Source: Actinostola sp. cb2023 (Eukaryota; Cnidaria; Anthozoa; Actiniaria; Actinostolidae). From it: a DNA stretch of 64,000 nucleotides. The notes under the pieces are model-generated. The model searched no databases. It was not told the DNA's origin and was given only the letters and a program-made list of their open reading frames with translations. Position numbers and translations under genes: made by a program. The DNA lies in assembly GCA_033675265.1 (NCBI GenBank), contig JAUJYZ010000813.1:248001-312000 (forward strand). Direction: 5' to 3'. The stretch's first letter is position 1, and each line of letters begins with the position of its first letter. Positions 39,540 through 52,099 of the stretch are shown here, one piece after another.

Positions 39540-40920
39540 ATATATCAAGCCAACGAATCAAACGAATAGTGAAATATAACTTTGTTTCTCAAAACTATAA
39601 ACTAACAATAACATAACATTTGGATGTATCTTTTGCATCAAGCCAAATATGGTATTAAAGACCCTTTGTCCGAGTCCATGATGCCTTGCGCACACAGTAG
39701 TTTCGTAGGCTATGAAATAGATCAGAAGATAATCTGAACGTGGCATTGGTTTGAACCATCCTTGAGCAAAAACAACACTCTGCCATATTATGTAGCATTA
39801 CCAGGTTCATGTAAACATTGGCGCAAGGCATCATGGTCTAGGACAGTGTCTTTTATCTCAAATGGTGAAACGAATTTTAACAATATCAAATGGACAACAG
39901 TAAAGGAGGTTTGCATTTCAATGAATCAGTTGTTAATTTGAGGGGTACAAGTCATGCAACGCATTGCAAGGCCGACGGGCATAGCATTGAATCAATCTTT
40001 GTTATCAAAACTCGTCGCAAGGATTCCTGTCATGTTGCAAGTAACTGATACAGGAACACAAACCTACCATCGTATGTCATGTACTTATATCCATAGCTTC
40101 TTTTTCAATAAATATCAATAACTATAATGGCATTTATTCATTTATATATCCATCCATATATTAGTAAAATATTAGTAAACTGCGAATAAGCACCCTTTAT
40201 AGACCGAATGCAAAAATGGCGGAATCCGAGTAAATCTCATTAATTTTGTAGTTACTAAATAGCACAACATCCTTTGTTTTCTATTGTTTAATTAGTGCAA
40301 TTTAGCACTAATTAGTTAGCACTGTTTCATGGATTAAGTGTGAGCACTCTAATATGTCACAACCATCTTTTTAAAGAGCATACTAACAGAAATGAACCTA
40401 CAGAATTTTAGAACGATTCTACAAAAAATGTAATTTTTTTTAGCGACTTGAAATTACAGATTGAGCTGCTAGCCTGGTTTCCATGCATTTGCTAGAATTC
40501 AAATGTTTCTAACTTTATGATGGATTCATTTAAATTGATGGGGTTTTGGTGTATTACTAAACTATGTATGGCCTTGCAAAAAAAAAATCCATGTACTAAA
40601 CTCCTATATTTCTTAAGGTTATGTATATATGGTATATTATTCCTCCATTTTTGCATTTGGTCCACAATCTTATAGTGTCAAGATAATGTTTTTAAAGTAT
40701 CTATAGCGTTGGGATGCCTGTGGTGTTGCTTCAGTCTTCCAGTGAACACCCTTCAATACAATCTTTGCACGATGTACCGCGCAGTTGTAGATAAATATGT
40801 TGACCAGCAGTACCGTGTCACTGGCTGAAGGGAGTTTTATAGCGTTTAGTGTAGTGCTGAGACGGTTTGCTGATCCCTACGATGTCCACTTCTGCAACTT
40901 CTTCTGTTATTGCTTTCTGC
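39540..40920. other. Repeat-derived segment without a gene
   Basis: GCGCAAGGCATCATGG is inverted between about 39665-39695 and 39822-39852, marking a decayed foldback. 40240-40352 resembles 22765-22907. A short minus-strand open stretch at 40830-40918 is not convincing. Confidence 0.5.
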
Positions 40921-40929
40921 AATTATCGA

Positions 40930-42985
40930 TCAATCAGTCATTGAGTGAGTCAGTCATCGAGTAAGTGAGTCATTGAGTGAGTCAGTCATCGAGTAAATGA
41001 GTGAGTGAGTCAGTCATCGAGTAAATGAGTGAGTGAGTCAGTCATCGAGTAAATGAGTGAGTGAGTCAGTCATCGAGTAAATGAGTGAGTGAGTCAGTCA
41101 TCGAGTAAATGAGTGAGTGAGTCAGTCATCGAGTAAGTGAGTCATTGAGTGAGTCAGTCAGTCATCGAGTCATTGAGTGAGTGAGTCAGTCATCGAGTAA
41201 GTGAGTCATTGAGTGAGTGAGAGTCATTGAGTGAGTGAGAGAGTCATTGAGTAAGCGAGTCATTGAGTAAGTGAGTCATTGAGTAAGTGAGTCATCGAGT
41301 AAGTGAGTCATTGAGTGAGTCAGTCATTGAGTAAGTGAGTCAGTCATTGAGTAAGTGAGTCAGTCATTGAGTGAGTCAGTCATTGAGTAAGTGAGTCAGT
41401 CATTGAGTGAGTCAGTCATTGAGTGAGTCAGTCATTGAGTGAGTCAGTCATTGAGTGAGTCAGTCATTGAGTGAGTCAGTCATTGAGTAAGTGAGTCAGT
41501 CATTGAGTAAGTCAGTCATTGAGTAAGTGAGTCAGTCATTGAGTAAGTGAGTCAGTCATTGAGTGAGTCAGTCATTGAGTGAGTCAGTCATTGAGTAAGT
41601 GAGTCAGTCATTGAGTAAGTGAGTCAGTCATTGAGTGAGTCAGTCATTGAGTAAGTGAGTCATTGAGTAAGTGAGTCATCGAGTAAGTGAGTCATTGAGT
41701 AAGTGAGTCATTCAGTTGAGTGAGTCAGTCATTGAGTAAGTGAGTCAGTCATTGAGTGAGTCAGTCATTGAGTAAGTGAGTCAGTCATTGAGTGAGTCAG
41801 TCATTGAGTGAGTCAGTCATTGAGTCAGTCATGAGTGAGTCATTGAGTGAGTCAGTCATTGAGTAAGTGAGTCAGTCATTGAGTAAGTCAGTCATTGAGT
41901 AAGTGAGTCAGTCATTGAGTAAGTGAGTCAGTCATTGAGTGAGTCAGTCATTGAGTGAGTCAGTCATTGAGTAAGTGAGTCAGTCATTGAGTAAGTGAGT
42001 CAGTCATTGAGTAAGTGAGTCAGTCATTGAGTAAGTGAGTCAGTCATTGAGTGAGTGAGTCATTGAGTGAGCGAGTCATTGAGTGAGTCAGTAATTGAGA
42101 AAGTCAGTCATTGAGTGAGTCAGTCATTGAGTGAGTCAGTCACTGAGTAAGTGAGTCAGTCATTGAGTAATTGAGTCAGTCATTGAGTAAGTGAGTCAGT
42201 CATTGAGTAAGTTAGTCAGTCATTGAGTGAGTGAGTCATTGAGTGAGTGAGTCATGAAGTCAGTCAGTCATCGAGTCAGTCAGTCATTGAGTCAGTCAGT
42301 CATTGAGTCAGTCAGTCATTGTTATTGAGTCAGTCAGTCATTGAGTCAGTCAGTCATTGTTATTGAGTCAGTCAGTCATTGAATCAGTCAGTCATTGAGT
42401 CAGTCAGTCACTGTTATTGAGTCAGTCAGTCATTGAGTCAGTCAGTCATTGTTATTGAGTCAGTCAGTCATTGAGTCAGTCAGTCATTGAGTCAGTCAGT
42501 CATTGTTATTGAGTCAGTCAGTCACTGTTATTGAGTCAGTCAGTCATTGAGTCAGTCAGTCATTGTTATTGAGTCAGTCAGTCACTGTTATTGAGTCAGC
42601 CAGTCATTGAGTCAGTCAGTCATTGTTATTGAGTCAGTCAGTCATTGTTATTGAGTCAGTCAGTCATTGAGTCAGTCAGTCATTGTTATTGAGTCAGTCA
42701 GTCATTGAGTCAGTCAGTCATTGTTATTGAGTCAGTCAGTCACTGAGTCAGTCAGTCATTGAGTCAGTCAGTCATTGTTATTGAGTCAGTCAGTCATTGT
42801 TATTGAGTCAGTCAGTCATTGTTATTGAGTCAGTCAGTCATTGAGTCAGTCAGTCATTGTTATTGAGTCAGTCAATTATTGAGTCAGTCAGTCATTGTTA
42901 TTGAGTCAGTCAGTCATTGAGTCAGTCAGTCATTGTTATTGAGTCAGTCAATCATTGAGTCAGTCAGTCATTGTTATTGAGTCAG
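40930..42985. repeat. 2-kb GAGT/CAGT/CATT satellite
   Basis: Built from 4-bp words in higher-order units. From 40930 to about 42250 the unit is GTCAGTCATTGAGTAAGTGA with variants; from 42250 to 42985 it becomes GTCAGTCAGTCATTGTTATT. Two phases of expansion. Confidence 0.95.
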
Positions 42986-43015
42986 GTAGTGACATCAGAG
43001 TACCCTTCCCGTGGT

Positions 43016-43124
43016 TTATTTTGGTGCGGCCACAGTTGTAGTAGTTGACATGTACTTAGTAAAACGTACCACGTCAATTTCGACTTCATAACTTTTGTTG
43101 CCTTTCTTGTATCTTTTCGATTTG
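43016..43124 (-). CDS. Possible terminal exon (uncertain)
   Basis: After a good acceptor (TTCTTGTTAG|GAC), phase 0, an open stretch encodes DKSKRYKKGNKSYEVEIDVV and more before a stop. It lies 9 kb downstream of the last Tudor exon in the right phase, but nothing else ties it to that gene. It may be chance. Confidence 0.25.
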
Positions 43125-43292
43125 TCCTAACAAGAAAACATAGAATCTGCTATAGTTGAAAATATTAGTGTGGGCATACAAATTGAATAAAAAGGCAATG
43201 ACGAGAAGATTGCTCATGATGACGGTAGCCATCAACTGCACAGTTGAAGTGATATAGTTGGGTGAATACTATACTACTATACTATACTACTA

Positions 43293-43719
43293 TACCGTAA
43301 AGTTCCGAAAGTAGCGAGCCCCCGAAAGTAGCGACCCCCCGAAAGTAACAGTAAAATTTGATGCTTCTTAACAAATCCCGAAAGTAACGACCCCCCGAAA
43401 GTAGCGATCCCTCCGAAAGTAGGATCCTCCTCTAGAGCGATGATTAGATTAGATGACGAACAGCACTAGCAAACAGCACGCAAAGAGACAGAATATTTAC
43501 TGCTAAACTGATAAGCAAATGTAACAAAAGAAATACGTTCTAGATCCTGTGAATATTTGTTTGTTGGTTAAAATACCATCGGTACGCGATGTCATTGAAG
43601 GTACACGGTAAGGTACACGGTATTAGCACCCCGAAAGTAGCGACCCCCCGAAAGTAACAGTTACCTAAGGTTGCTAAATCCGAAAGTAACGACCTCGCTA
43701 CTTTCGGAACTTTACGGTA
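43293..43719. mobile_element. TACCGTAAAG-ended MITE
   Basis: TIR TACCGTAAAGTTCCGAAAGT and complement. The interior has six or more CCGAAAGTA(G/A)CGACC units. It interrupts an ACTAT microsatellite present on both sides. Shares the TACCGTAA end with 19205-19962. Confidence 0.85.
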
Positions 43720-43739
43720 TACTATACTATACTATACTG

Positions 43740-44050
43740 AAGAAATAGAAAACGAGGCAGGTGCTCTATCGAGTTATAGAAGCACGCGGAAATTGAAAGA
43801 AGACGAGATTAGTACGAGAAGCACTCCTGTCTTCTTTCAATTCCCGCGTGCTTCTATAACTCGATAGAGCACAGCTGCCTCGTTTTCTATTTCTTTTATA
43901 AAATTCAAGTATGATTTTAAAGCAAGTTTTCAATTTTGTTCGTTGCAAAAATGTTTGAATATCTGCGCGCGCGTGCACTGTGCTCTCATAGATCACGCGG
44001 AATATGCATCCTTTGGCCAGTGAGAGCGCGCGTTATATCATAGCTATTTT
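43740..44050 (-). mobile_element. Cruciform-ended element, copy 3
   Basis: Palindrome 43740-43896 (outer stem AAGAAATAGAAAACGAGGC) with inner hairpins CTAT-CGAGTT-ATAG, then TTTATAAAA, then an AT-rich part and a GCGCGCGTTATATCATAG end. Homologous over its length to 52590-52936 in reverse. Confidence 0.8.
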
Positions 44051-44177
44051 ATAAAGCCTCATGTAAACATAGTAGCTAACCAATCAGAGCGCGCGTTAGA
44101 ATTGTGTTATTTATATACCATACTATACTATGTACCATACCATGTCATAATAATTTAATACCATACTATGCTATGCT

Positions 44178-45309
44178 AGTCATTTGCAAAAATTCTGGCC
44201 GCCACGAAATATCAATATATCGGGTGCATTATGGGTAATTAAATAATACTATTTTGAGTTTCCTCACCAACCTCGTCCCCAGGGCCCTCTCTTCTCGCTT
44301 TTCAAAATGGCGGACGCTCGAGAGAAGACCCTGGTGTAGGCTGAACTAAAACGCATTTTGATTGGATAACACAAGCCTTCTAATTGGTCCATATCGGTTG
44401 CTAATAGCATAAATTAAAATTCGAATCGCATCGAGTGAATTTATAGTTTCAACGGATGGTTCTTTTCTGATCCCAAATGTATCGAATTAGTAAGACCAAA
44501 GCCGCTGTATGTGACGTGTGAGTGTTGTCGAAGCATTGAAATGTCTTTTATAGGAACATGAAAAAGTCCACCGATCGAGATCGTTTACCGTAAAGCAAGG
44601 TATAAATTTATACGAGCAAGACTACTGACCTACTGACGGTGACACGGCAAACTGATATATTATAGTCGTTCTGTTTACTAGCTTAATTTGCAGTATGTAT
44701 GTGACACGTTAATCCACGGTCAACATGTTTTGTACTTTAGCCGTTAGAGATGAAAGGTGTTTGTATACAAATAGCAGCACTTGTTTTAATACAGCGAATA
44801 AACTGTCGATCTGACTTGTTCAGTTGTTAAAGTGTCTCATTAATTACACTTCCCAACTCCTGCTTTTCAAATGGCCGAATTGCTCCAGCTTACAAAGTGA
44901 TTGTATTCATTATTTGAGGCAAAACAATCGCAACATCAACGAACGTATTTTCTTCAGTAACTCTTCACAAGGCCCTTTCGATTACTTTCGACCATTGGGA
45001 AAATGGCAGCCTGGGTACGAACCTCCAAGATTCTTGGAGACACGTGACCAGCCTACACCTCTTCTCTCGAGCGTCCGCCATTTTGAAAAGCGAGAAGAGA
45101 GGGCCCTGGGGACGAGGTTGTTTCCTCACTTATTAAATGAAGTAAAATTTACAAACAACAAACGTAACACTAAAATAAACATTATACTAAAAATTTCTAC
45201 CAACTTTAACCCGCTTTAAGGGGAATTTTCGATAATTTAATGACCCATAATGCACCCTATATATTGATATATTGACATTTCGTGGCGGCCAGAATTTTTG
45301 CAAATGACT
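44178..45309. mobile_element. 1.1-kb TIR element, non-autonomous
   Basis: Ends AGTCATTTGCAAAAATTCTG and complement, continuing GGCCGCCACGAAAT. An inner inverted pair reads CTTCTCGCTTTTCAAAATGG. TATGC units lie on both sides. The ORF at 44824-45219 has no recognisable transposase motif. Confidence 0.8.
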
Positions 45310-45315
45310 GAATAC

Positions 45316-45553
45316 TATGCGATGCGATGCGATGCGATGCTATGCTATGCTATGCTATGCTATGCTATGCTATGCTATGCTATGCTATGCTATGCTATGC
45401 TATGCTATGCTATGCTATGCTATGCTATGCTATGCTATGCTATGCTATGCTATGCTATGCTATGCTATGCTATGCTATGCTATGCTATGCTATGCTATGC
45501 TATGCTATGCTATGCTATGCTATGCTATGCTATGCTATGCTATGCTATGCTAT
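45316..45553. repeat. (TATGC)n pentanucleotide array
   Basis: About 43 perfect TATGC units after four GATGC variants. It abuts the 1.1-kb TIR element. Confidence 0.97.
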
Positions 45554-46314
45554 CTCCTAGATGTCTAGTAGCCTGAATATCAGTCGTCTCCTCTGGGTCA
45601 AAAATGTTCCCGACCGAGACGTCTGAACTCCGAAGTCGATAATCGTGTCCAGTGACGTCATCTAATTTATGTAAATGTTAGAATATCAACACTTGAGGCT
45701 TGACTTTGAAGTGCCTATTGTGCAAGAAATTTATAGTAGAAATAAAGACAGACCGGTATTAGGACAAAATTATGTCGATGGCTAGTAGTGAAACACCCTA
45801 GAATACATTGTAGAGGAAAATTATCGAAATAGTCCAGACAAAATCATATCGTTGTTGTATCGCCAAAATCCATCATTTCGGGAAGGTTTACTGGCTCGGT
45901 TAAATATCAACGCCAAAAGACAATGTGAAGGACTTAGTAGACTCCGTAGAAGAAGCGGGAAAATAAGATAACTTTATAGCAGCCCTTCGTCTTGATAGTA
46001 CAAGTACAGTACATGTAGTTTTATACTTTAAGGATAGTTTAAGGGTGAGACTTACGATTTCATGGTGGCACATTTTATTTTGCATGGGATTGTAGATATC
46101 TAGTAAAAAAGTACAAACGACAAGTTGCAAGAAACATCCCTCCTGATGTCCAGGCTTCATCTAACAATCACATACATTAGGATCGTGTCTTATAGTTAAG
46201 GACAGGACGCTACTAGAACACATAGGTAGAATGTCCGCAGGAACGAAGTAAACAACAACTTTATTGTGCTCACTTATAAATTACAATTTGAGATATATGC
46301 ATATCTATGTATAC

Positions 46315-46450
46315 AGAGGTTTATGTGGGAGAAACAGGTAGAAGACTAAAGGAACGCAGAATCGATCACAATTCGAGACAAAAACTCCTCGATTCTGAAA
46401 AACTCTATGACGAATTAAGGAAACTCACAGGTCTGCAAGGAACAGTTTAA
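46315..46450 (+). pseudogene. GIY-YIG nuclease fragment, probably Penelope-like
   Basis: EVYVGETGRRLKERRIDHNS is the (I/V)Y(V/I)G(E/K)TGR.L..R...H core of GIY-YIG endonucleases as found at the end of Penelope-like retroelements. A stop follows after LRKLTGLQGTV. No reverse transcriptase is nearby. Confidence 0.55.
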
Positions 46451-46831
46451 ACATAAACATTATGTTTTATCGCAAGAGAAAGATTTCTGCGGCATTGTTC
46501 ATCAAATAACTAAATCCTACGTTAAATGAGCAAGGAGAATCTAATTGAAATCTGATACATTATTATACTCTGATATATCTAGTAGTATTCACTCAAGTAT
46601 CACTATGTCTAGAGATGACAACAGAAATATCCACCATTAAACATCATGAGCAACCTTGTCATCATTGCCTTTTTATTAAAAAAGTCAACTTAATAGTACT
46701 GCATATCACTCACACTAAATAGTGTTATTTACACAGCTCCTTTGCTTACCTTCAATGCATTTTCGTCAAGAAGTCGGCACTCGAATGCCTAATGTTCATT
46801 TGAGATTGTTAGTTTTAAAGATATGGTACAA

Positions 46832-47580
46832 GTAACACCACTACAACGCATAACGTCTATCTAAGAATAGTTACACCACCACTACGACAACACATAACGT
46901 CTATCTAAGAATAGTTACACCACCACTACGACAACACATAACGTCTATCTAAGAATAGTTACACCACCACTACGACAACACATAACGTCTACCTAAGAAT
47001 AGTTACATCACCACTACGACAACACATACCGTCTATCTAAGAATAGTTACACCACCACTACGACAACACATAACGTCTACCTAAGAATAGTTACATCACC
47101 ACTACGACAACACATACCGTCTATCTAAGAATAGTTACACCACCACTACGACAACACATAACGTCTATCTAAGAATAATTACACCACCACTACGACAACA
47201 CATACCGTCTATCTAAGAATAGTTACACCACCACTACGACACTGAACACATAACGTCTATCTAAGAATAGTTACACCACCACTACGACAACACATAACGT
47301 CTACCTAAGAATAGTTACACCACCACTACGACAACACATACCGTCTATCTAAGAATAGTTACACCACCACTACGACAACACATACCGTCTATCTAAGAAT
47401 AGTTACACCACCACTACGACAACACATACCGTCTATCTAAGAATAGTTACACCACCACTACGACAACACATACCGTCTATCTAAGAATAGTTACACCACC
47501 ACTACGACAACACATAACGTCTATCTAAGAATAGTTACACCACCACTACGACAACACATAACGTCTATCTAAGAATAATT
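46832..47580. repeat. 44-bp satellite, about 17 copies
   Basis: Unit TCTAAGAATAGTTACACCAC + CACTACGACAACACATAACG + TCTA. Copies differ mainly at TAACG/TACCG and TATCT/TACCT, and one has a CTGAA insertion (47241), so exchange among units is recent. Confidence 0.95.
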
Positions 47581-48170
47581 AGGTTCGACACGACATTGAG
47601 TTCGGCCGTGCCAGTCGCGCCGCACGGCAAAAGTTCGACACTGATTCAAACGTCGAGCTCTTCTTGTGCCGAACCGAATGCATACATTAAAATTGAGGCG
47701 AAAAGTCAGCGGTATGTCGTACTGACTATGCGTAATACAGTCCTGGGTGATCCAAGATGGCGGCGAGTGAGATGTGGTCCAGACCGACCAAGCTGGGTTA
47801 ATAAGATTTTGATTATATGACCATTTTTAGTAAACTAAAAAATAACTCCTTTTATTTGCATCTTACAAGCGTTACACTAGAATGGCTTCCCAGTATTTTT
47901 ACTACATAACTATTTTGAAAACCGGTTTGACAAGAAAGTGTGAAGCGAGGAAACTATCTTAAAATCAAACGTTTCCTCGACTTTGGTGTTGCAAACATTG
48001 CGATTCATCGAAACTATGGATTTTTGATAAAAAAAGAACAAGAATGGTGGAGAAAATGGCAAGAAAGTTCTGACCGCTTACCGTTTGGTGCATTTGGTTC
48101 AACACAATCGGTACGACGTCTCAATCAAAGTCGAGCCTAGGTTCGGCACGACAAAAGCGCGACGTATGAA
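47581..48170. mobile_element. Inverted-end element with AGGTTCG(A/G)CACGAC ends
   Basis: AGGTTCGACACGAC at 47581 and CTAGGTTCGGCACGAC at 48138, with GACGT(C)/TCGAGC motifs inside that recall 1385-1507. Boundaries uncertain. It may include the remains of the Gypsy 5' LTR. Confidence 0.4.
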
Positions 48171-48220
48171 ACGGGCGTAAATTAGGGTCGGAATAAAGAG
48201 TCATGCCAGAGAGCATAACA

Positions 48221-48238
48221 TGGTTGTCAGAACCGGGA
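48221..48238 (+). other. Possible Gypsy primer-binding site
   Basis: TGGTTGTCAGAACCGGGA follows ACA, starts with the usual TGG and lies 160 bp upstream of the gag remnant. No intact LTR was found. Confidence 0.35.
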
Positions 48239-48401
48239 TCTTCAACTAAGGAGAAAAGAAAGGTGAACAAATTAAGCCATCAGTCAACGAGACAGTTGTC
48301 GCGACAGCCACGAGGTAATTTCGCAATCACACTAAAAATTACCCCAAATCTGCACAAAACTCCTCTGATCTAATAACTATAATAGGATTCGAAGTTCCAA
48401 A

Positions 48402-49240
48402 ATGGATTGGTCATCTGGATCAGATCTCTACACTCGTTTCAAAAGATTTAAGCAAAAATGTGAATTACTATTTGATGGGCCGCTCAAACCACGCGACGAC
48501 GAGCAAAATGCAATGATTTACTTCTATGGACCGAAGACTACGGACAAGATCTCTTCGACACCTGGAATTATCCGACAAAGAAAGAAAAGACATCAAAGAG
48601 TATAGCAAGAAATTTGAACAACACGTAAAACCACAATCTTGAAACAGACCTATCGCACCTTTCTGACCGAAGCCCAATTGATCGTACAGAACTGTGGATT
48701 TCCACCAGAATTTCATGACGAATTAATGAGACGCACTCGTATTTGGTACAGATCACGAAGTAGTGCGTAAGAAATGTATTGCAGAAGGAAATGAGCTAAC
48801 ATTACGATAAGCTAAAAATATTGCACGTACAGAAGAGGCGACACGCGAGCAACTCAAAGCAAAATGCGTTAGAGCGACGTTGCCGAAGCAGAGATACAGC
48901 GAAACCCCCGCAACAACGTAGCAATAACAAACCACAGATGCACAAACCAAATAAATGTACAAGGTGTGGCAACGACCCCCATCCCCCAGATAGGAAATGC
49001 CCAACCATTGGCGTAGAATGTCACTCTTGTCAAAAGCACGGACACTTCAGTAAGATGTGCAGACAAAAGAAAGAGTTACACGAGGTGCAAGAATGGGACG
49101 ATACCATGTTCCTTGGGTCATTGGAGACACGTGATTCATCAAACGCAATTGACAGCTTGAACCATGACTGCGCCAAAAGCAAAGTGATGACACAAATCAA
49201 GGTTACCATATCGCACAAGGACTACGCCCATAATTTGCAA
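48402..49240 (+). pseudogene. Gypsy gag remnant with zinc knuckles
   Basis: MDWSSGSDLYTRFKRFKQKC opens a gag-like region that soon breaks by frameshifts near 48510. From 48821 a second open part carries CTRCGNDPH, then CHSCQKHGHFSKMC, the C..C....H....C knuckle. A frameshift near 49240 separates it from the protease. Confidence 0.75.
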
Positions 49241-50235
49241 AGTCGACACAGGTGCAGAGGTAAATGTTATCTCCAAAACAGATTTTGACGCTAATCCTCA
49301 CGAAAAAGTGCTTGGACCACCACAGCTTCTTACAGCGTATGGAGGCCAAAAAGTTAAATGCATCGGTACATGTCAACTTTACATACATCATAAGAACTGT
49401 ATAAAACGTGTACCATTCACTATCACAGATGTAGTAGGACCAGCTATGCTTGGCTGTGTAATTTGTCAAGATCTTGACCTTGTAACCATCAACTGCAGCA
49501 TCGAAGCAAAGCCGGAAACAAACCAACAGATCACCATCCAAGTATCAAGCAAGCAAAGCGCTCAGCCTCTCACAAAAGAAAAGTTAGTAAGTGAATATAA
49601 AGACTGTTTTGAAGGTCTAGATACCTTCAAAATGAAGCCATATCACATTATATTGGACTCCAAAGCTGAACCAGTCGTACACCCACCCAGGACTGTACCC
49701 ATCCACTTACGCAACATGTACAAACAGGAACTTGAAAACATAGTTGACCAAGTACCTGCAAATGGACCCACAGATTGGGTGAACAGTATCGTCCTCAACG
49801 AAACCGTCAACGATGAAGGGATGATAACTAAACTGAGAGTATGCCTTGATCTCTGAGATCTCAACAAATGGGTGAAACGGGAAGACTACCACTCAAAGAC
49901 CATCGATGAAGTAGTAACTCAGCTACATGACGCAAAGTTCTTCAGCATAATAGATGCAAAGAATGGGTACTGGCACGGCGTTCCCTTAGATGACAAAAGT
50001 TATCTACTAACGACATTCAACATCCCCCTTCGGGAGGTACCACTTCAAAAGACTCCCATTTGGACTGGTCGTCTCCCAAGACATCTTTCAGAAGCACCTC
50101 GACGCATCCCTAGAAGAACTTACAGGAGTCACAGGAATAGCTGATGACAGCTTTTTATATAGTGCAACAGAGGAAGAGCATGACCGGAACTTGATCAAGC
50201 TGATAGAGCGCGAGAAGAAGGCATCAAGTTTAATG
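49240..50235 (+). pseudogene. Gypsy protease and reverse transcriptase remnant
   Basis: KVDTGAEVNVIS is the aspartic protease active site (DTG). GPAMLGCVICQDL follows, then the polymerase entry (YKDCFEGL, RTVPIHLR), a stop after VCLDL at 49855, IDAKNGYWHG, RLPFGL and IADDS (the catalytic DD). Frame breaks at about 49855, 50040 and 50150 disable it. Confidence 0.82.
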
Positions 50236-50279
50236 AAGGTACACCTGTACCTGTACTTAGATACTTCAAGCTGTTCTCC

Positions 50280-50770
50280 TACAAAATGGCCAACCAGTTT
50301 GCGGCTACGCCTCAAAAGCACTCTCTGACACAGAACGCAACTACAGCAACATTGAAAGAAAAACACTGACAGTAGTATGGGGCTTAGAGAGATTCCACTA
50401 TTTCATATATGGAAAACAATACACAGTCAACACCGACCACAAGCCACTAGAATCCATCTTCAGTAAGAAACTTTCTAGCTGTCCACCAAGACTACCAAGA
50501 CTTCGTCTGAGAGCCCTAAAGTACGATGTTACAATAACGTATGTGAAAGGGGCCGATGTGCCAATAGCCGACGCTCTCTCTCGAATTACACCACAGAATG
50601 GACCAGCAGTTGGGGAAGTTCCAAGAATTGACGTGCATTACATTACCAGGAAACACTCTGCATCGCCCATGAACCTAGACCAGATCAGAGAAGAAACAGG
50701 ACGTGACCCTACATTATCGCTACTAAGAGAAACCGTCTTCAAGGGATGGCCAACAACAACAAGCCAATGC
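50280..50770 (+). pseudogene. Gypsy RNase H remnant
   Basis: YASKALSDTERNYSNIE, then LTVVWGLERFHYF, TDHKPLESIF and GADVPIADALSRI, the RNase H and tether of Gypsy elements. Part of the polymerase thumb before it is deleted. After 50770 the integrase is missing and the sequence changes to a piece of the 7662-8683 element. Confidence 0.82.
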
Positions 50771-50847
50771 CCTACATTATTACGCCGAGCAACAGCCATT
50801 TCAATTCGACTATTTCCCGATTATTTTACCACCCGAACCTACAGGCA

Positions 50848-51236
50848 AAACATTGCACCAGTTGCATTCTTTACAAGTCGAAAGTCGCCAAAAGTCCTGG
50901 AATCATCCACAGAACGACCAGAGAGACGATTTCACTTTTGAGTCCGCCATTTTGGAATTCCTCAACGCACTGGCGATTCTTCTTCGTGAAATCGCATCTC
51001 ACCCCTGGATTCTTTCAGAACGGCCTCTACCACGCCAGTCAAGCTCAATGATGCTGTTCTGGGGGCTTCTGTGATGAATAATGGCTATAAAAGACTCAGC
51101 CTAGAGGAGATTCAACAACGAGAGAACGATCACCTGACAACTTGATCCCTCAGGGTTTTACGACAGTTAAGACTTCCATGGGAACCCCTGATATGGAATC
51201 GACATTTCCTATTTTTAGGTCCAGAAAATCGCTATC
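50848..51236 (+). mobile_element. Fragment of the 7662-8683 piggyBac-like element
   Basis: Collinear with 8195-8650 (ACAGGCAAAA(C/T)ATTGCACC to GTCCAGAAAATCGCTA) with small gaps, but lacking both TTAA/CCC ends. Confidence 0.8.
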
Positions 51237-51385
51237 GACATTTAAAAATGATCGTTGTACCATTATTATAACAATTAAGTCAGTGTAAACAAAACGAAAA
51301 ACCGTCAAGTTGATTGTTTTGTGTTCTTGCTCTTCCACTCTATCTATTTGAAAACTGTCCCCTTTTTTCGCTGAGCGGGCACTAT

Positions 51386-51668
51386 TGCCTGATAGTTACC
51401 CGCTGAGGAGCGACACTATTGCATCATGTGATCACTTTTGACCAATGAGAGCAAAGGAAAATTTATTGTAGAATTATAACGCCTGATGGTTGCCCGCTGA
51501 GAGCGACACTAATCGCGTCACATGATCACTTTTGACCAATGAGAGCAAAGGAAAATTTATTGTAGAATTATAACGCCTGATGGTTGCCCGCTGAGAGCGA
51601 CACTAATCGCGTCACATGATCACTTTTGTCCAATGAGAGCGAAGGAAAATTTATTGTTGAATTACACT
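51386..51668. repeat. 93-bp tandem repeat, three copies
   Basis: Unit GCCTGATGGTTGCCCGCTGA + GAGCGACACTAATCGCGTCA and on to GGAAAATTTATTGTAGAATT. The first copy is the most diverged. Confidence 0.92.
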
Positions 51669-52099
51669 GTGTGATAGATAGTGAGTAGCAAAAAAGCCGG
51701 GATTTTGAACAAAAACAAAGCGAAAAATCAATAAATACTGGTATATTATTATTATTATTATAAGTTAGTATGTTAGTTGGTTTCTACTAAAACAATTAGA
51801 CTACTCGTTTTCTATGAGTCAAATAATCAATGAGGCGCAGAGTTCGAGTAGTCTAATAATTATTGTTAAATAGTTAACCACTTCCAGTATTCAGACAAGT
51901 TGCATGAATGATGTCATACACTAGAATGTTTCGCGCAACATTGCAAAAAGTAAAAGAGGCTACTTTAATTGATCTGACTGCATCACCACTGCAACATACT
52001 AACAAAGCGAGGGTGCCAAGTGTTATTAAAAAACCTCATGTTACGTTATACCAACCAGCCATAAACCATTAGTTGTTGTAATGTTTGTATTTATGGTAC

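Noticed and set aside
39558..39746. 62-codon minus ORF (MPRSDYLLIYFIAY...)
   Set aside because: Falls in a decayed inverted repeat (GCGCAAGGCATCATGG on both sides); no family resemblance.
40830..40918. Minus-strand open stretch KAITEEVAEVDIVGISKPSQ after a TTGCAG acceptor
   Set aside because: Ends in a stop after 32 codons, with no partner exon and no recognisable motif.
40930..42985. CRISPR-like array
   Set aside because: Repeat words are contiguous and spacer-free; it is a simple satellite in animal DNA.
44824..45219. 131-codon ORF inside the 1.1-kb TIR element
   Set aside because: Its 3' part is the TIR and its upstream part has no transposase motif. Probably accidental.
45298..45576. 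ORFs of CYAML repeats
   Set aside because: Translation of the TATGC microsatellite.
46832..47580. CRISPR-like array of 44-bp units
   Set aside because: Whole units repeat, including the would-be spacers, so it is a tandem satellite.
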